A stretch of DNA of 10,061 nt from Discostella pseudostelligera (GCA_036940085.1 JALLBK010001138.1:1-10061); one strand, 5' to 3'; positions 1-7,493 are shown, numbered from the stretch's first letter. Notes: a model not told the origin generated them from the letters alone. A program made the numbers and translations.

Positions 1-1
1 C

Positions 2-1480
2 AATGAGATACAACAATTCATCGATACTCTGAAAAACATGCAACAGGCTGTTTCACATACGGCCGATGAACAACAACGAGTGAAGAAGTCACGTGCCTTG
101 AATGCATTATTGTCCATGTTCGAACGTATCATTGAAGATCGAAGTCACACAATAATGGCAAGAGAAATTGACGTAGTAAACCCTACTCTCAATCTGTCCA
201 TAAAGAAGTTAGAACAACGAGTACACCAACTAGAGGACGAAAATCAGCATATGCAAATCCTGTGTCAAGAGAAAGATGTACAATTACAGCAAATGAATGA
301 TGAATTGCAATACTCGCAGCGTGAATTACAGCGCTTGGCCACAACCAACGAGCAACTCAAAAACGATGTCATGCAGGTCCAAGAACAATGTCATCAAGAA
401 GTTAAACGTGCCTTGGAGGCAGAGTCGGTGGCAACCGAGGCAGAGAACGTACGTGATGGGTTGCTTGCCAATTATGCTCGGCTCTCCGAAGCAAATGTCG
501 ATTTGCAACGGGAAGTAGATAATGTAAAGTTGGAGAATAACAAGATGGTGACCGAATTTGAGTTTTGTCAGCAAGAGATGTCCCATTTGCAGGAACAATG
601 CGGCGAATTATCGTTGCAGCTACAGCGGAAGGGCTTGGATGTGGTTGAACTCGAGAAGACAATCGCCGATCTGAATGATCAGCTAGCTGCACAGAGGAAT
701 GTACTGCAATCTGCAAATGCCGATCGACAACGTCTACAAGACGAACTGCACAATTCGCAACGTAATTCCACAACGGCATCGGAGCAGTTGATGAAACTAC
801 GCGATCAATTCTCACAGGTCCGACGGGAGAACGATTCCAAGCGTCATCAGCAGTTGACGCAAGAGTCAGAATTCAAAATTGTTCTAAATAAGTTACAAGA
901 AGAACAACAACGTCGACGAGAATTGGAAAGGAGCATGGTTCATCAATTACCAATATCGTCATCGTCACGGTGCGAGGATGAGAGTATGGTAGCGACGGAA
1001 GAGTTGCGTAGGATAGCCAGTGCGAATGCCGAGCTGAAAAAGAAGGTTGACGGATTGAATGCGCAAAGTAATTCGTCTATTAGACCAGAGATTGGAAAGA
1101 GCACAATCGAGAGAGTATCAATGGATGGGACGAATAGCGCAATAAATTGTCGATTCGATAAGGATGACTTATCGCTCGTAAGCCGTACTGGATCCAGTAT
1201 CGGCGCGGGGATAAGTTCGTCGGAGCCGAAGTTTGACATGCTGAATCATTCTCGCCTTGGATTCCCATCGAGCACATCATCTAGACCATGGTCTCAAAAA
1301 TTAGGTGCAACGGATGAATTTTCATCAGCTGATGTGGATAGTATTGCAGGTGATAATCAACGCAACGACACAACATCGAGGCGCGATGAACTCACAGAGC
1401 CGAAGCATAGGTCTACCATGGAAAACGCACATCCTAATCTGCTCGACTATTTTTATAATCAAATCGGACGATCTGAGTAG
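2..1480 (+). CDS. Coiled-coil protein, 5' partial (C-terminal ~492 residues)
   Basis: The reading frame is open to the left edge: the 12 codons before the first ATG (position 38) encode NEIQQFIDTLKN, which is helical and in keeping with what follows. The window therefore probably starts inside the gene, and the ATG at 38 is an internal Met. From about position 180 to 1070 the protein is a long charged helix (IKKLEQRVHQLEDENQHMQ, then many Q/E/L/R heptads), typical of an extended coiled coil. The last ~130 residues change to a Ser/Thr-rich, probably disordered tail. The gene ends with TAG at 1478-1480, converging on the dehydrogenase gene 90 nt away. No catalytic motif, membrane segment or named domain is visible. 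Such proteins are often cytoskeletal, centrosomal or Golgi tethers, but nothing here picks one. Coding status is secure; function is unknown. Confidence 0.85.
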   Translation, partial: NEIQQFIDTLKNMQQAVSHTADEQQRVKKSRALNALLSMFERIIEDRSHTIMAREIDVVNPTLNLSIKKLEQRVHQLEDENQHMQILCQEKDVQLQQMNDELQYSQRELQRLATTNEQLKNDVMQVQEQCHQEVKRALEAESVATEAENVRDGLLANYARLSEANVDLQREVDNVKLENNKMVTEFEFCQQEMSHLQEQCGELSLQLQRKGLDVVELEKTIADLNDQLAAQRNVLQSANADRQRLQDELHNSQRNSTTASEQLMKLRDQFSQVRRENDSKRHQQLTQESEFKIVLNKLQEEQQRRRELERSMVHQLPISSSSRCEDESMVATEELRRIASANAELKKKVDGLNAQSNSSIRPEIGKSTIERVSMDGTNSAINCRFDKDDLSLVSRTGSSIGAGISSSEPKFDMLNHSRLGFPSSTSSRPWSQKLGATDEFSSADVDSIAGDNQRNDTTSRRDELTEPKHRSTMENAHPNLLDYFYNQIGRSE

Positions 1481-1511
1481 AAATATATAGATATAATATC
1501 AATAATTTCTA

Positions 1512-1539
1512 GTAGTACATTACTACCTCTCGAAGAGAG
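1512..1539. other. Two adjacent small hairpins in a convergent 3' spacer
   Basis: The 90-nt gap between the two convergent stop codons holds two back-to-back inverted repeats. The first is GTAGTA/TACTAC with a CAT loop (1512-1526). The second is CTCTC/GAGAG with a GAA loop (1527-1539). Their place between two gene ends would suit 3'-end formation for one or both transcripts, but no AATAAA hexamer is present and the stems are short. Seen in sequence; the role is inferred. Confidence 0.35.
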
Positions 1540-1570
1540 AGAAATACTTGAGTCTGTTTGCCAGCGTTCA

Positions 1571-2863
1571 TCAATACCCCACCGCCTTATTCACCGGATT
1601 CAACAATTGGCTTCCGCGAACAAACCTCGGCAAATTCTCTCTAATAAAGAACTCAGTACTCTCCTTCATAAACGTTAGTGTCATATCCATATTGTGGGGG
1701 CTTAACAGTACATTGTCCAACTGCCATAGTGGACTATCTTTCGGCAATGGTTCTACCGTCATGACATCTAAGCCAGCTCCATGTATCACACCCCTTTGTA
1801 ATGCTTCGATTAATGCATCCTCGTCAATGATCGGTCCTCGTCCAACATTAATTATCACAGCGGATGATTTGCATTTGGATATGGCCTCTCTGGAGATAAG
1901 ACCACGCGTTTGATTTGTCAATGGAGTCGAAATGAGGATGTAATCACTCAGTGCCATTAATTCGTGCAGTCCATCCATTCCATACATTGCATCGCAATGT
2001 GGATCATCCTCGTTACGAAACGAGGAAATGTCCCGTTTGAGTCCCAATACTTTCATCCCATACGCCTTGGCAAGTTTGGCACATGCCCGTCCGATATCAC
2101 CGTATCCTACAATCCCCATTGTTGACCCACGTAATTCACGTACGGGGTATTGTTCCCAATGAATAGCTTCCTTCTGTCGCATCAATCGAGGTAAATCTTT
2201 GGCAAAGTATGAACATGCCATCATGCAGTATTCAGCAAGAGTACTGGAGAACATGCCTTTCGCATTGGTTAGTTGGACATGCGATGCAAAGAGAGCATCG
2301 GATGCAATAAAGTCCACCCCGGCAGATCGGGTGTGGATCCACTCCACACTGGGGAATTTTTTGAGTAATTGGATGAGTGGATCACGTGCCAGGGGGTGGG
2401 ATACAAAGATGACATTGGGTTGTTGTTCTATGACGGATGATTCGTTGAAGTCATCGAGATGGGATCCTATCTTGAGTAGACGAGCGCCCTCGGGTAGTGG
2501 TCCATGGTAAAGCGGTGCATTGTGTGAATCGTTGGGGTCAGATAGGGCGATAATTCTAGCTTCTTTGATTATTGGACCGTCGAAAGAAGAGGATAGTTGG
2601 GCACTATTGCTTTCGCGATTCCAGTAGATGAATTCATTGGAATTGGAGGTCATGGTGGAGTCGTTGTTGTTGTTGTTGTTGGTGGTGGTGTGCGCAGCCC
2701 ACCGACGACGGACGTATGGCGATCGATCGAGTCTAGAAGATGACGACCCGACAAAAGAAACGTCGGCAGAGTGATGGCCGATGGAGAGCGGTAGACGAAA
2801 TGCTCTAGCGGTTCGTATGGGAGCCAGTGAGGCGAAGGATATGGCGGCGGCGGATAGATTCAT
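1571..2863 (-). CDS. D-isomer-specific 2-hydroxyacid dehydrogenase, probably organelle-targeted
   Basis: This 430-residue enzyme would oxidise or reduce a D-2-hydroxyacid / 2-oxoacid pair with NAD(P)(H). The Rossmann dinucleotide loop is GYGDIG (residues 253-258). The family's catalytic residues are recognisable: Arg342 in INVGRGP, Glu371 in DVMTVEP and His390 in LLSPHN. A substrate-domain motif, HTRSAGVDFI, lies near 177-186. There is no C-terminal ACT domain, so it is not a full-length regulated phosphoglycerate dehydrogenase; glyoxylate/hydroxypyruvate reductase-like activity is one possibility, but substrate is unresolved. The first ~70 residues precede the catalytic fold, lack early acidic residues and contain a hydrophobic stretch then IRTARAFRLP. 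An Ala-Phe junction after a signal-like segment recalls the diatom plastid ASAFAP rule; mitochondrial targeting is the alternative. A poly-Asn run (62-67) comes from a GTT microsatellite. It is transcribed divergently from RPL24. Confidence 0.9.
   Translation of the reverse strand: MNLSAAAISFASLAPIRTARAFRLPLSIGHHSADVSFVGSSSSRLDRSPYVRRRWAAHTTTNNNNNNDSTMTSNSNEFIYWNRESNSAQLSSSFDGPIIKEARIIALSDPNDSHNAPLYHGPLPEGARLLKIGSHLDDFNESSVIEQQPNVIFVSHPLARDPLIQLLKKFPSVEWIHTRSAGVDFIASDALFASHVQLTNAKGMFSSTLAEYCMMACSYFAKDLPRLMRQKEAIHWEQYPVRELRGSTMGIVGYGDIGRACAKLAKAYGMKVLGLKRDISSFRNEDDPHCDAMYGMDGLHELMALSDYILISTPLTNQTRGLISREAISKCKSSAVIINVGRGPIIDEDALIEALQRGVIHGAGLDVMTVEPLPKDSPLWQLDNVLLSPHNMDMTLTFMKESTEFFIRENLPRFVRGSQLLNPVNKAVGY
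2663..2690. repeat. GTT/GGT trinucleotide microsatellite in coding DNA
   Basis: Six GTT units (2663-2680) are followed by GGT units on the + strand. On the coding (-) strand they give Thr59-61 and Asn62-67 in the linker between the presequence and the catalytic part of the dehydrogenase. Being in frame and in a linker, length variation would be tolerated. Confidence 0.8.
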
Positions 2864-3244
2864 GAGCTATGGTATAGCGGCAGAGTTCATCTCAATCTCG
2901 TAGATACCATTTCTCATGGTCATCATCATCGTCGTCAGTCGCTGTCGCTGTCGCAAGCGGCGGAAGAATGGCGGGAAGAAGAGAGGGCGAAAGAATGGCG
3001 GGAAGAAGAGAGGGCGAAAGTTTGGCGGGAAGAAGAGAGGGCGAAAGTTTGGCAAAAATGGCGGGAAGAAAAAGGTGCGGTGACGTTGAATCGGGAGTCC
3101 TCGACATTTGGGATTTAGTAAGCGGTAAGACGACGACGCTTGCCGCCGCTTGCAACAAACACTGCACAACGACGACAGCCGCTGCCGCTGCATACCACTG
3201 CCCTACGCCGCGGATAGAGAAGGAAGAACAATCAATCATCAACC
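2864..3244. promoter_or_regulatory. Divergent promoter region between dehydrogenase and RPL24
   Basis: This 381-nt interval separates the start codons of two head-to-head genes, so it should hold both promoters and 5' UTRs. It contains a CATCATC/GTCGCTGTCGC simple-sequence stretch (about 2921-2956), a 27-bp tandem repeat with GGCGGGAA cores (2967-3070) and a GC-rich, GACGAC/GCCGCT-rich part (3130-3190). The start context ATCAACCATGG at RPL24 is Kozak-like. No clear TATA box was seen. Function follows from position; the individual elements are inferred. Confidence 0.6.
2967..3070 (+). repeat. 27-bp tandem repeat with E2F-like GGCGGGAA cores
   Basis: Three complete 27-bp units sit head to tail at 2967-2993, 2994-3020 and 3021-3047. 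Each reads NNTGGCGGGAAGAAGAG followed by AGGGCGAAAG. Units 1 and 2 are identical, and unit 3 differs only in its first two bases (TT instead of AA), which makes TTTGGCGGGAA. A fourth, broken copy follows: TTTGGC at 3048-3053, then AATGGCGGGAAGAA at 3057-3070. The array lies ~175 nt upstream of the RPL24 start codon and ~105 nt upstream of the dehydrogenase start codon. Confidence 0.9.
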
Positions 3245-4230
3245 ATGGTTATCGCAAGTACGTTCCAATCCGAGAGGATAATATGACAATGTCTGCATGG
3301 TGGCGGGTATGTGGGGTTTTGCAGGGGGTTAATTTTTGGGTGGATTTCGAATATTCGACGGGACGGCTCCGTCGGCGAGCGTCGATCATCGATGTCGAAC
3401 GTCGACCGGTGGCGCTCGTCCAGAGAGGTGGTGTCAGGGGTATTGAAGGTCCTCGTTTGGGAGTAAATGGCAGCAACAAACAATTATTTTGGATGGGCGA
3501 CTCGATACCCTGTGGTTTTTGACGGTGGCCTGAAATACCTCTTCATCGGTACTCTGATGGCGAAGTAGTTGTCGTCACCTGCTACGCGGAGTTTTATGCA
3601 TTGCTTTCGCCAGAGATTAGGCCTGGATATTATATTCGAACCGTCTGTTTCGGAGATGCTCGTTGGTTGCGGTTTCAACTGTCGTCCTGATGTCGGAGAG
3701 GCACTTCATCTGTTGACTTATTTTTCCATTACTGAGCTGACATCGCATTCATCTAATATATTATCATCTTACTTCCTCCCATTTCCATCTATGCAACAGC
3801 CGAGCTATGCGCAATGTCCGAATACCGGATCTACCCCGGTAACGGCAAACTCTTCGTCCGTCGCGACGGCAAGCCCGTCTACCTCGGCACCTCCAAGGCA
3901 CACTCCCTCACCCTCCAACGCAAGAAGCCCGCCAAGCTCGTCTGGACCCAAGCGTGGCGTCGCCTACACAAGAAGGGTCTCTCGGAGGCCCACCTTAAGA
4001 AGCGTCGTACTCGAACGAACAAAATCCAACGTGCCGTGGTGGGATTGTCCCTCGATGATATCAGGAAGAAGGCGGCACAGAAGCCGGAATTCCGCAGTGC
4101 TCAGCGCGATGCTGCGTTGAAGGATGTGAAGGATCGTAAGAAGTCGAATAAAGCCAAGAGTGGTGCAGGAGGAGGAAATGTCAACAGTGTCCGTGCTGCG
4201 AAGATTCCTAAGAATGTCAAGAGGCGTTAG
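3245..4230 (+). CDS. RPL24: 60S ribosomal protein L24 (eL24), two exons
   Basis: This is a cytosolic large-subunit ribosomal protein. Coding sequence: exon 1 3245-3257 (ATG GTT ATC GCA A) and exon 2 3800-4230, joined across a 542-nt GT-AG intron to give 147 residues. The joined N-terminus reads MVIATELCAMSEYRIYPGNG, restoring the ELC-x-x-S-x-Y/K-IYPG-G signature of eukaryotic eL24; starting at the ATG at 3814 would lose the first 9 residues, including Cys8. Family landmarks follow: a conserved W in KLVWTQAWRRLHKKG (51-64), the basic KKRRTRTNKIQRAVVG (71-86) and QKPEFRSAQRDAA (98-110). The C-terminal tail is Lys/Gly-rich, as usual. The human second Cys (NAKCESAF) is replaced here (TSKAHSLT), as expected where the zinc site is lost. 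The first part of exon 2 uses strongly C-ending codons. High confidence. Confidence 0.96.
3258..3799 (+). other. RPL24 intron 1 (542 nt)
   Basis: The donor is A|GTACGT at 3257/3258 and the acceptor is GCAACAG|CC at 3799/3800. A pyrimidine-rich stretch (about 3765-3790) and a CTAAT branch-point-like motif near 3754-3758 precede the acceptor. Splicing gives a phase-1 junction (A|CC = Thr5) and a frame matching eL24. An intron immediately after the first codons is common in ribosomal protein genes. The intron contains a compact GC-rich structured block, listed separately. Confidence 0.92.
3347..3420 (+). other. Structured, GTCGA-rich block inside the RPL24 intron
   Basis: This part starts with a perfect 12-bp palindrome, TCGAATATTCGA (3347-3358). 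GACGG/CCGTC follows (short hairpin near 3362-3373), then a larger stem. In that stem GGCGAGCG (3374-3381) pairs with CGCTCGTC (3413-3420), one G-U included; wobble pairs could extend it to ~11 bp. Inside the loop, GTCGA/TCGAC (3394-3406) forms another small hairpin. The block is more GC-rich than the rest of the intron. It could be a splicing or expression element or an intronic RNA; no box C/D or H/ACA layout was convincing. Confidence 0.4.
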
Positions 4231-5090
4231 AGGTTTTGCGCTTGTCTTTATCACACATCGACTTTTGCTCTAAAAATAACACTTCAGAAAAATAGATATG
4301 CAAAACCCCATCAACGAAGTACCGTGTGTGTTTCGAAATGTTTTCCCTATTGTACTATCAATCCTCTTGGAGAATTCATTCTTCGACGATTAAATTAGTT
4401 GAACAAGGGTGTGGATGTAGAAGGTGTGCCTTTCAATACGGACATATTTGGCGGAAGACATGATTTGGACTCGACACTGACTCGACTTGAAATACCTACA
4501 CGTGGCAGTTGTTTTGGCGGGAGAAGTGTGGCATATTTTGGCGGGAAAAACTTCTCTCTCATCATCATCTCTTCTTCGCATGCTCTATATCGCTCATCGG
4601 TCGCTCTCATCGCCTTTCACCTTTCGTCGCTTGCGCTCAAATCTTGTGGTGCACCTCTCCACGCTATCCTTGTTCCCGCGTCTTCTCAGATTTTGAAATG
4701 AGAAAGGACAAATTTCCTCCCTACGTGTGAATTAGTACAGTGGTCTTAATTTTGTTGGGAGAGAATTGCACTTTCTCACCTTTGTGCGTAGCTTTGTGCA
4801 GCTACTTATGATGTACTGTCACACATTTTGGTCAAAAGACATGCCATTTCTTTCTCATTTCGCTTCTCCTATTCACTGCATCCATGTGAACAGCAAATGC
4901 AACTCTCTTCGATCCGAAGGCGAACCGAAGCCGACGCAGACGATATTATGGACTTTGGACATGGATGATCATTAATTGCAACAGGACCTGCGGATGATTC
5001 ATTCCATCCCCAGCTCGAATTCGAATGATAAAGATTGAGCCCAGACGGAGGTAGATTAGGTTAGATAGATAGATTGATATAAGATTGAGA
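4231..5090. other. 860-nt spacer between RPL24 and the PDZ membrane-protein gene
   Basis: No supportable gene was found. The first part is the RPL24 3' UTR and end; no canonical AATAAA is present. The middle (4447-4550) carries three TTTGGCGG-type sites. From ~4550 the + strand is pyrimidine-rich, then AT-richer near 4735-4760. The last ~100 nt before the ATG at 5091 include GATAGATAGATTGATA-like simple sequence (5060-5080), probably the 5' UTR of the downstream gene. Short open frames here have no protein-like composition. No tRNA was recognisable. Confidence 0.6.
4447..4550 (+). promoter_or_regulatory. Cluster of three E2F-like TTTGGCGG(G)A sites
   Basis: TTTGGCGGAAG lies at 4447-4457, TTTTGGCGGGA at 4512-4522 and TTTTGGCGGGAAAAA at 4536-4550, all on the + strand. 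The last contains TTTGGCGGGAAA, a textbook high-affinity form of the E2F/DP consensus (TTTSSCGC family). E2F/DP factors are conserved in plants, animals and many algae. The cluster is ~540-640 nt upstream of the start codon at 5091. Motif presence is direct; binding is inferred. Confidence 0.45.
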
Positions 5091-7340
5091 ATGGTGTCGA
5101 GAACTGCCATCCTCCTATCATTATGCGCGGCCACAATATCGGCTCAAGCACAAGTAGCAGACGAGGCTGCAATCATCGACGACGATCGGGGTCGGCATCT
5201 CCAACAGTCGGCGGCGGAAGACGAAGAGGTCGTCTACGACATTCTCACCGGAGAGCCAATTATACCCAGCTCGTCATCATCGTCGTCATCATCCAATGAA
5301 TCACCCGTATCTGCACCAACATCCACCACCAATACCGCGGTAGTCGACGGTGGCAAGATTAGTGGTACAGTGTACAACGATATCAATGGCAATGGCCAAC
5401 GAGACGAGACATCTTCCTCCTCCCAAGAAGAAACACCAGTCTCCGGAACCATTGTCGATCTCTACAATTGTCACACTGGTGCTCAAGAGAGATACACCAC
5501 CACAGACAATAATGGATTTTACTCCTTCTCCATATCCGGGACGAATCTACCGGAAGACACCACCTTGAAGAATTGTTACTACATTCAATTCACTGTACTG
5601 GACGACACCGATGATACTAATAATATGATGGATGATGTCATGTCCCCCATGACAGTATTTACCACACCTCAAAATGGAGAAACATTAGATATCTACTTGG
5701 GACGAGGGGAGACAATACCCAATGTCGACGCGGGGATTATGCAAGAATTATGGAATAATGGTAGTGATACCTCCTTTGCTGACGAAGAAGAAGAATGGAA
5801 CAATTCGTATTTTCCAACATTTACACCCAGTGTTTCCATGGGGGTGGAAATGGAGGCGGGTGGGGCGGAAAGTGGTGTCGAAAGTTCTTGGTTTCCTACA
5901 CCCAGTCCGACGAGGATGCTTGGACAGGAGGAGACAGTTTCAGTTTATGATGAGGAGAAAGAGGATACAACCGCTTCCGAGGTCGTAGAGACATTCGACG
6001 ATGAATCCACTACCACTGCCAACGACGAGCAAGCCAATACTGAAAACATGATCACTCTTCGATCATCCGTACGTCTTCTACTCTCCAATGTCGATACTCG
6101 AATGAAACGGAATGCCCTAACTCTATTCGAAAGTGTATGTGCCTCCTTCCTCAATTCACAAATTGTAGAGTATTCCACGGAAGCTAGTATTCCATTGTAT
6201 GATTTGAATTGCAATGTACTTCGTCAGGAGATTGTAGAGGATGAACGAGTACGACAAGTGCGACGAAGAGCACTTCGGTTGGGAAGATCACTGGCTGAAA
6301 CAAAGGAAACTGAATCTGTCAATGATAGCAGTAGCAGCAACGGTGACAGTAGGCTCGTCGCCAGGGTACGTGTCATCGGTCACACTGACAAATCATCCTC
6401 CATACAAGATGCATCCGATGTGAATTTTAGAAGTGTATTAATGCAATTCTTCAATGAGCAAGGGTTGCAATTCACGGATGCATTGAAGGAGGAGAGTGCA
6501 GCACTAGTAGAATCTTCCACATCATCATCCTATGCGGAAGCATCGACAACTGCCGAGTATTTTGATGCTGTGGGATCGGTTAGTTGCGTTACTAGTTCCC
6601 AAGTCCATAGTAGTGGTAGTGCCTCAGAGGCGCAAACATCCAACGAGGGCAACAACAATGATGGGGGTGGGAACAACAAGGGTCTCGTGGCTGCCATTGT
6701 CGTATGCATGGTGGTAGGGAGTTTGATATTTGTGGGTCTAATTATCCTAACAAGGAGACAAAGGAAGAGAGAGCAGCAAATTGGCCAATCGACCGGATCC
6801 GATGCCGATACTGCTGACGGCATGAATAACGCTGTCGTCGTCGGTGATGGCGGTCGAGGCAGCGGTAGTCCTGGTGGCGGCATGTCGTTATTCAAGTCAT
6901 TCCCAAGTATGCCGCGATTCCGCACCGATTCTCCACCCTGCACACCTCCTTCGAACATTACCGCAGCATCGTCCTTCTCACCCAACTCCATGTGCAGCTA
7001 CGTTTGTTCCGATGGAGAAGTGGAAATCATTGAGGACGGTCTTGGGCTTGAGCAACTTGAGTACCATCCTAATGCACTCATTCGAAGAGATGTCATGGCA
7101 CCTCCTGGAAAGTTGGGTCTGTTGGTAACCGGTGGTGGTGGTAGGAATGCCATTGGGTATGATGGTCCATTGGTGCATGTCATCCAGCCAGGATCACCCA
7201 TGGAAGGATTGATTCATGTCGAGGATCGCATAGTGGCTATTAATGATATCGATACACGAGAATTCACAGCCGAGGAATTGATTCAGGTGATGGAAGATAC
7301 GAGTGGTAGTGAACGAAAGCTTACGGTGTTGAGTGATTAA
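5091..7340 (+). CDS. Type I membrane protein: SdrD-B-like ectodomain, TM helix, cytosolic PDZ domain
   Basis: This 749-residue protein starts at the ATG at 5091; the frame extends upstream only through a TTG at 5085. Residues 1-20 (MVSRTAILLSLCAATISAQA) look like a signal peptide. Residues ~88-216 match the SdrD B-like/Cna-B-type beta-sandwich: GKISGTVYNDINGNGQRDE, a Ca-binding-like D/N loop, then YTTTDNNGFYSF and a closing NVDAGI. A Pro/Ser/Thr linker with FPTFTPS and WFPTPSPT follows (241-274). A second, unnamed ectodomain (~320-500) contains Cys350, 374 and 499 and a basic RQVRRRALRLGR stretch (388-399). A Gly/Asn linker leads to the membrane helix 531-553 and TRRQRKR stop-transfer. The cytosolic tail ends in a PDZ-like domain (~670-749) with GKLGLLV as carboxylate-binding loop and HVIQPGSPMEGLIHVEDRIVAINDID. 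A surface adhesion, wall-binding or signalling role is inferred; ligand unknown. Confidence 0.88.
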   Translation: MVSRTAILLSLCAATISAQAQVADEAAIIDDDRGRHLQQSAAEDEEVVYDILTGEPIIPSSSSSSSSSNESPVSAPTSTTNTAVVDGGKISGTVYNDINGNGQRDETSSSSQEETPVSGTIVDLYNCHTGAQERYTTTDNNGFYSFSISGTNLPEDTTLKNCYYIQFTVLDDTDDTNNMMDDVMSPMTVFTTPQNGETLDIYLGRGETIPNVDAGIMQELWNNGSDTSFADEEEEWNNSYFPTFTPSVSMGVEMEAGGAESGVESSWFPTPSPTRMLGQEETVSVYDEEKEDTTASEVVETFDDESTTTANDEQANTENMITLRSSVRLLLSNVDTRMKRNALTLFESVCASFLNSQIVEYSTEASIPLYDLNCNVLRQEIVEDERVRQVRRRALRLGRSLAETKETESVNDSSSSNGDSRLVARVRVIGHTDKSSSIQDASDVNFRSVLMQFFNEQGLQFTDALKEESAALVESSTSSSYAEASTTAEYFDAVGSVSCVTSSQVHSSGSASEAQTSNEGNNNDGGGNNKGLVAAIVVCMVVGSLIFVGLIILTRRQRKREQQIGQSTGSDADTADGMNNAVVVGDGGRGSGSPGGGMSLFKSFPSMPRFRTDSPPCTPPSNITAASSFSPNSMCSYVCSDGEVEIIEDGLGLEQLEYHPNALIRRDVMAPPGKLGLLVTGGGGRNAIGYDGPLVHVIQPGSPMEGLIHVEDRIVAINDIDTREFTAEELIQVMEDTSGSERKLTVLSD
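5268..5294 (+). repeat. Poly-Ser TCA/TCG microsatellite
   Basis: Nine consecutive serine codons (one AGC then eight TCN, mainly TCA and TCG) encode Ser60-68 between the signal peptide and the SdrD-B-like domain. It is a low-complexity linker, possibly O-glycosylated in the secretory pathway. Confidence 0.8.
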
Positions 7341-7493
7341 CCGTAGAAATACTCTTTGGTGGTGTGTATGTGTGCATTGGAATAGAATGGGGGTAGTGCT
7401 CTCTCGCGCGCACGTGCCCAAAGTGAAATACTTGTTTTTGTTATGTTGTTGTGGAGGCCATTTGTTTGGTCCGACGGTTTTGGATATTGTCCC

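Noticed and set aside
402..815. Minus-strand open frame (137 codons) antisense to the first coiled-coil gene
   Set aside because: It is a shadow of the coding frame on the opposite strand; the plus-strand frame has clear heptad structure.
2892..3242. Minus-strand open frames with PSLLPA repeats in the divergent promoter
   Set aside because: They are the opposite-strand reading of the same non-coding tandem repeat, with low-complexity Ala, Val and Asp runs from microsatellites.
2968..3522. Plus-strand open frame across the tandem repeat and into the RPL24 intron (184 codons)
   Set aside because: It consists of translated 27-bp repeats (a multiple of three) and then intron sequence, overlaps the real RPL24 exon 1 in another frame, and shows no domain.
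3620..3645. tRNA T-loop-like GGTTCGAAT on the minus strand
   Set aside because: The flanking bases cannot form a T-stem or an acceptor stem and no A box lies at the right distance.
3258..3799. Box C/D snoRNA in the RPL24 intron (TGATGG near 3556 and CTGA near 3736)
   Set aside because: The box C is imperfect, spacing is too long and no terminal stem closes the two boxes.
4399..4701. Open frame of 100 codons in the spacer after RPL24
   Set aside because: It has no ATG start (begins at TTG), no recognisable domain and overlaps other open frames in the same pyrimidine-rich stretch.
4735..4765. Sm-site-like AATTTTG in the spacer, as a hint of an snRNA
   Set aside because: The match is short and no snRNA-specific sequence or flanking stem was recognised.
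6530..6991. Minus-strand open frame antisense to the membrane-protein gene
   Set aside because: It overlaps the TM and tail coding sequence and has Pro/Leu-rich composition expected of an antisense frame.
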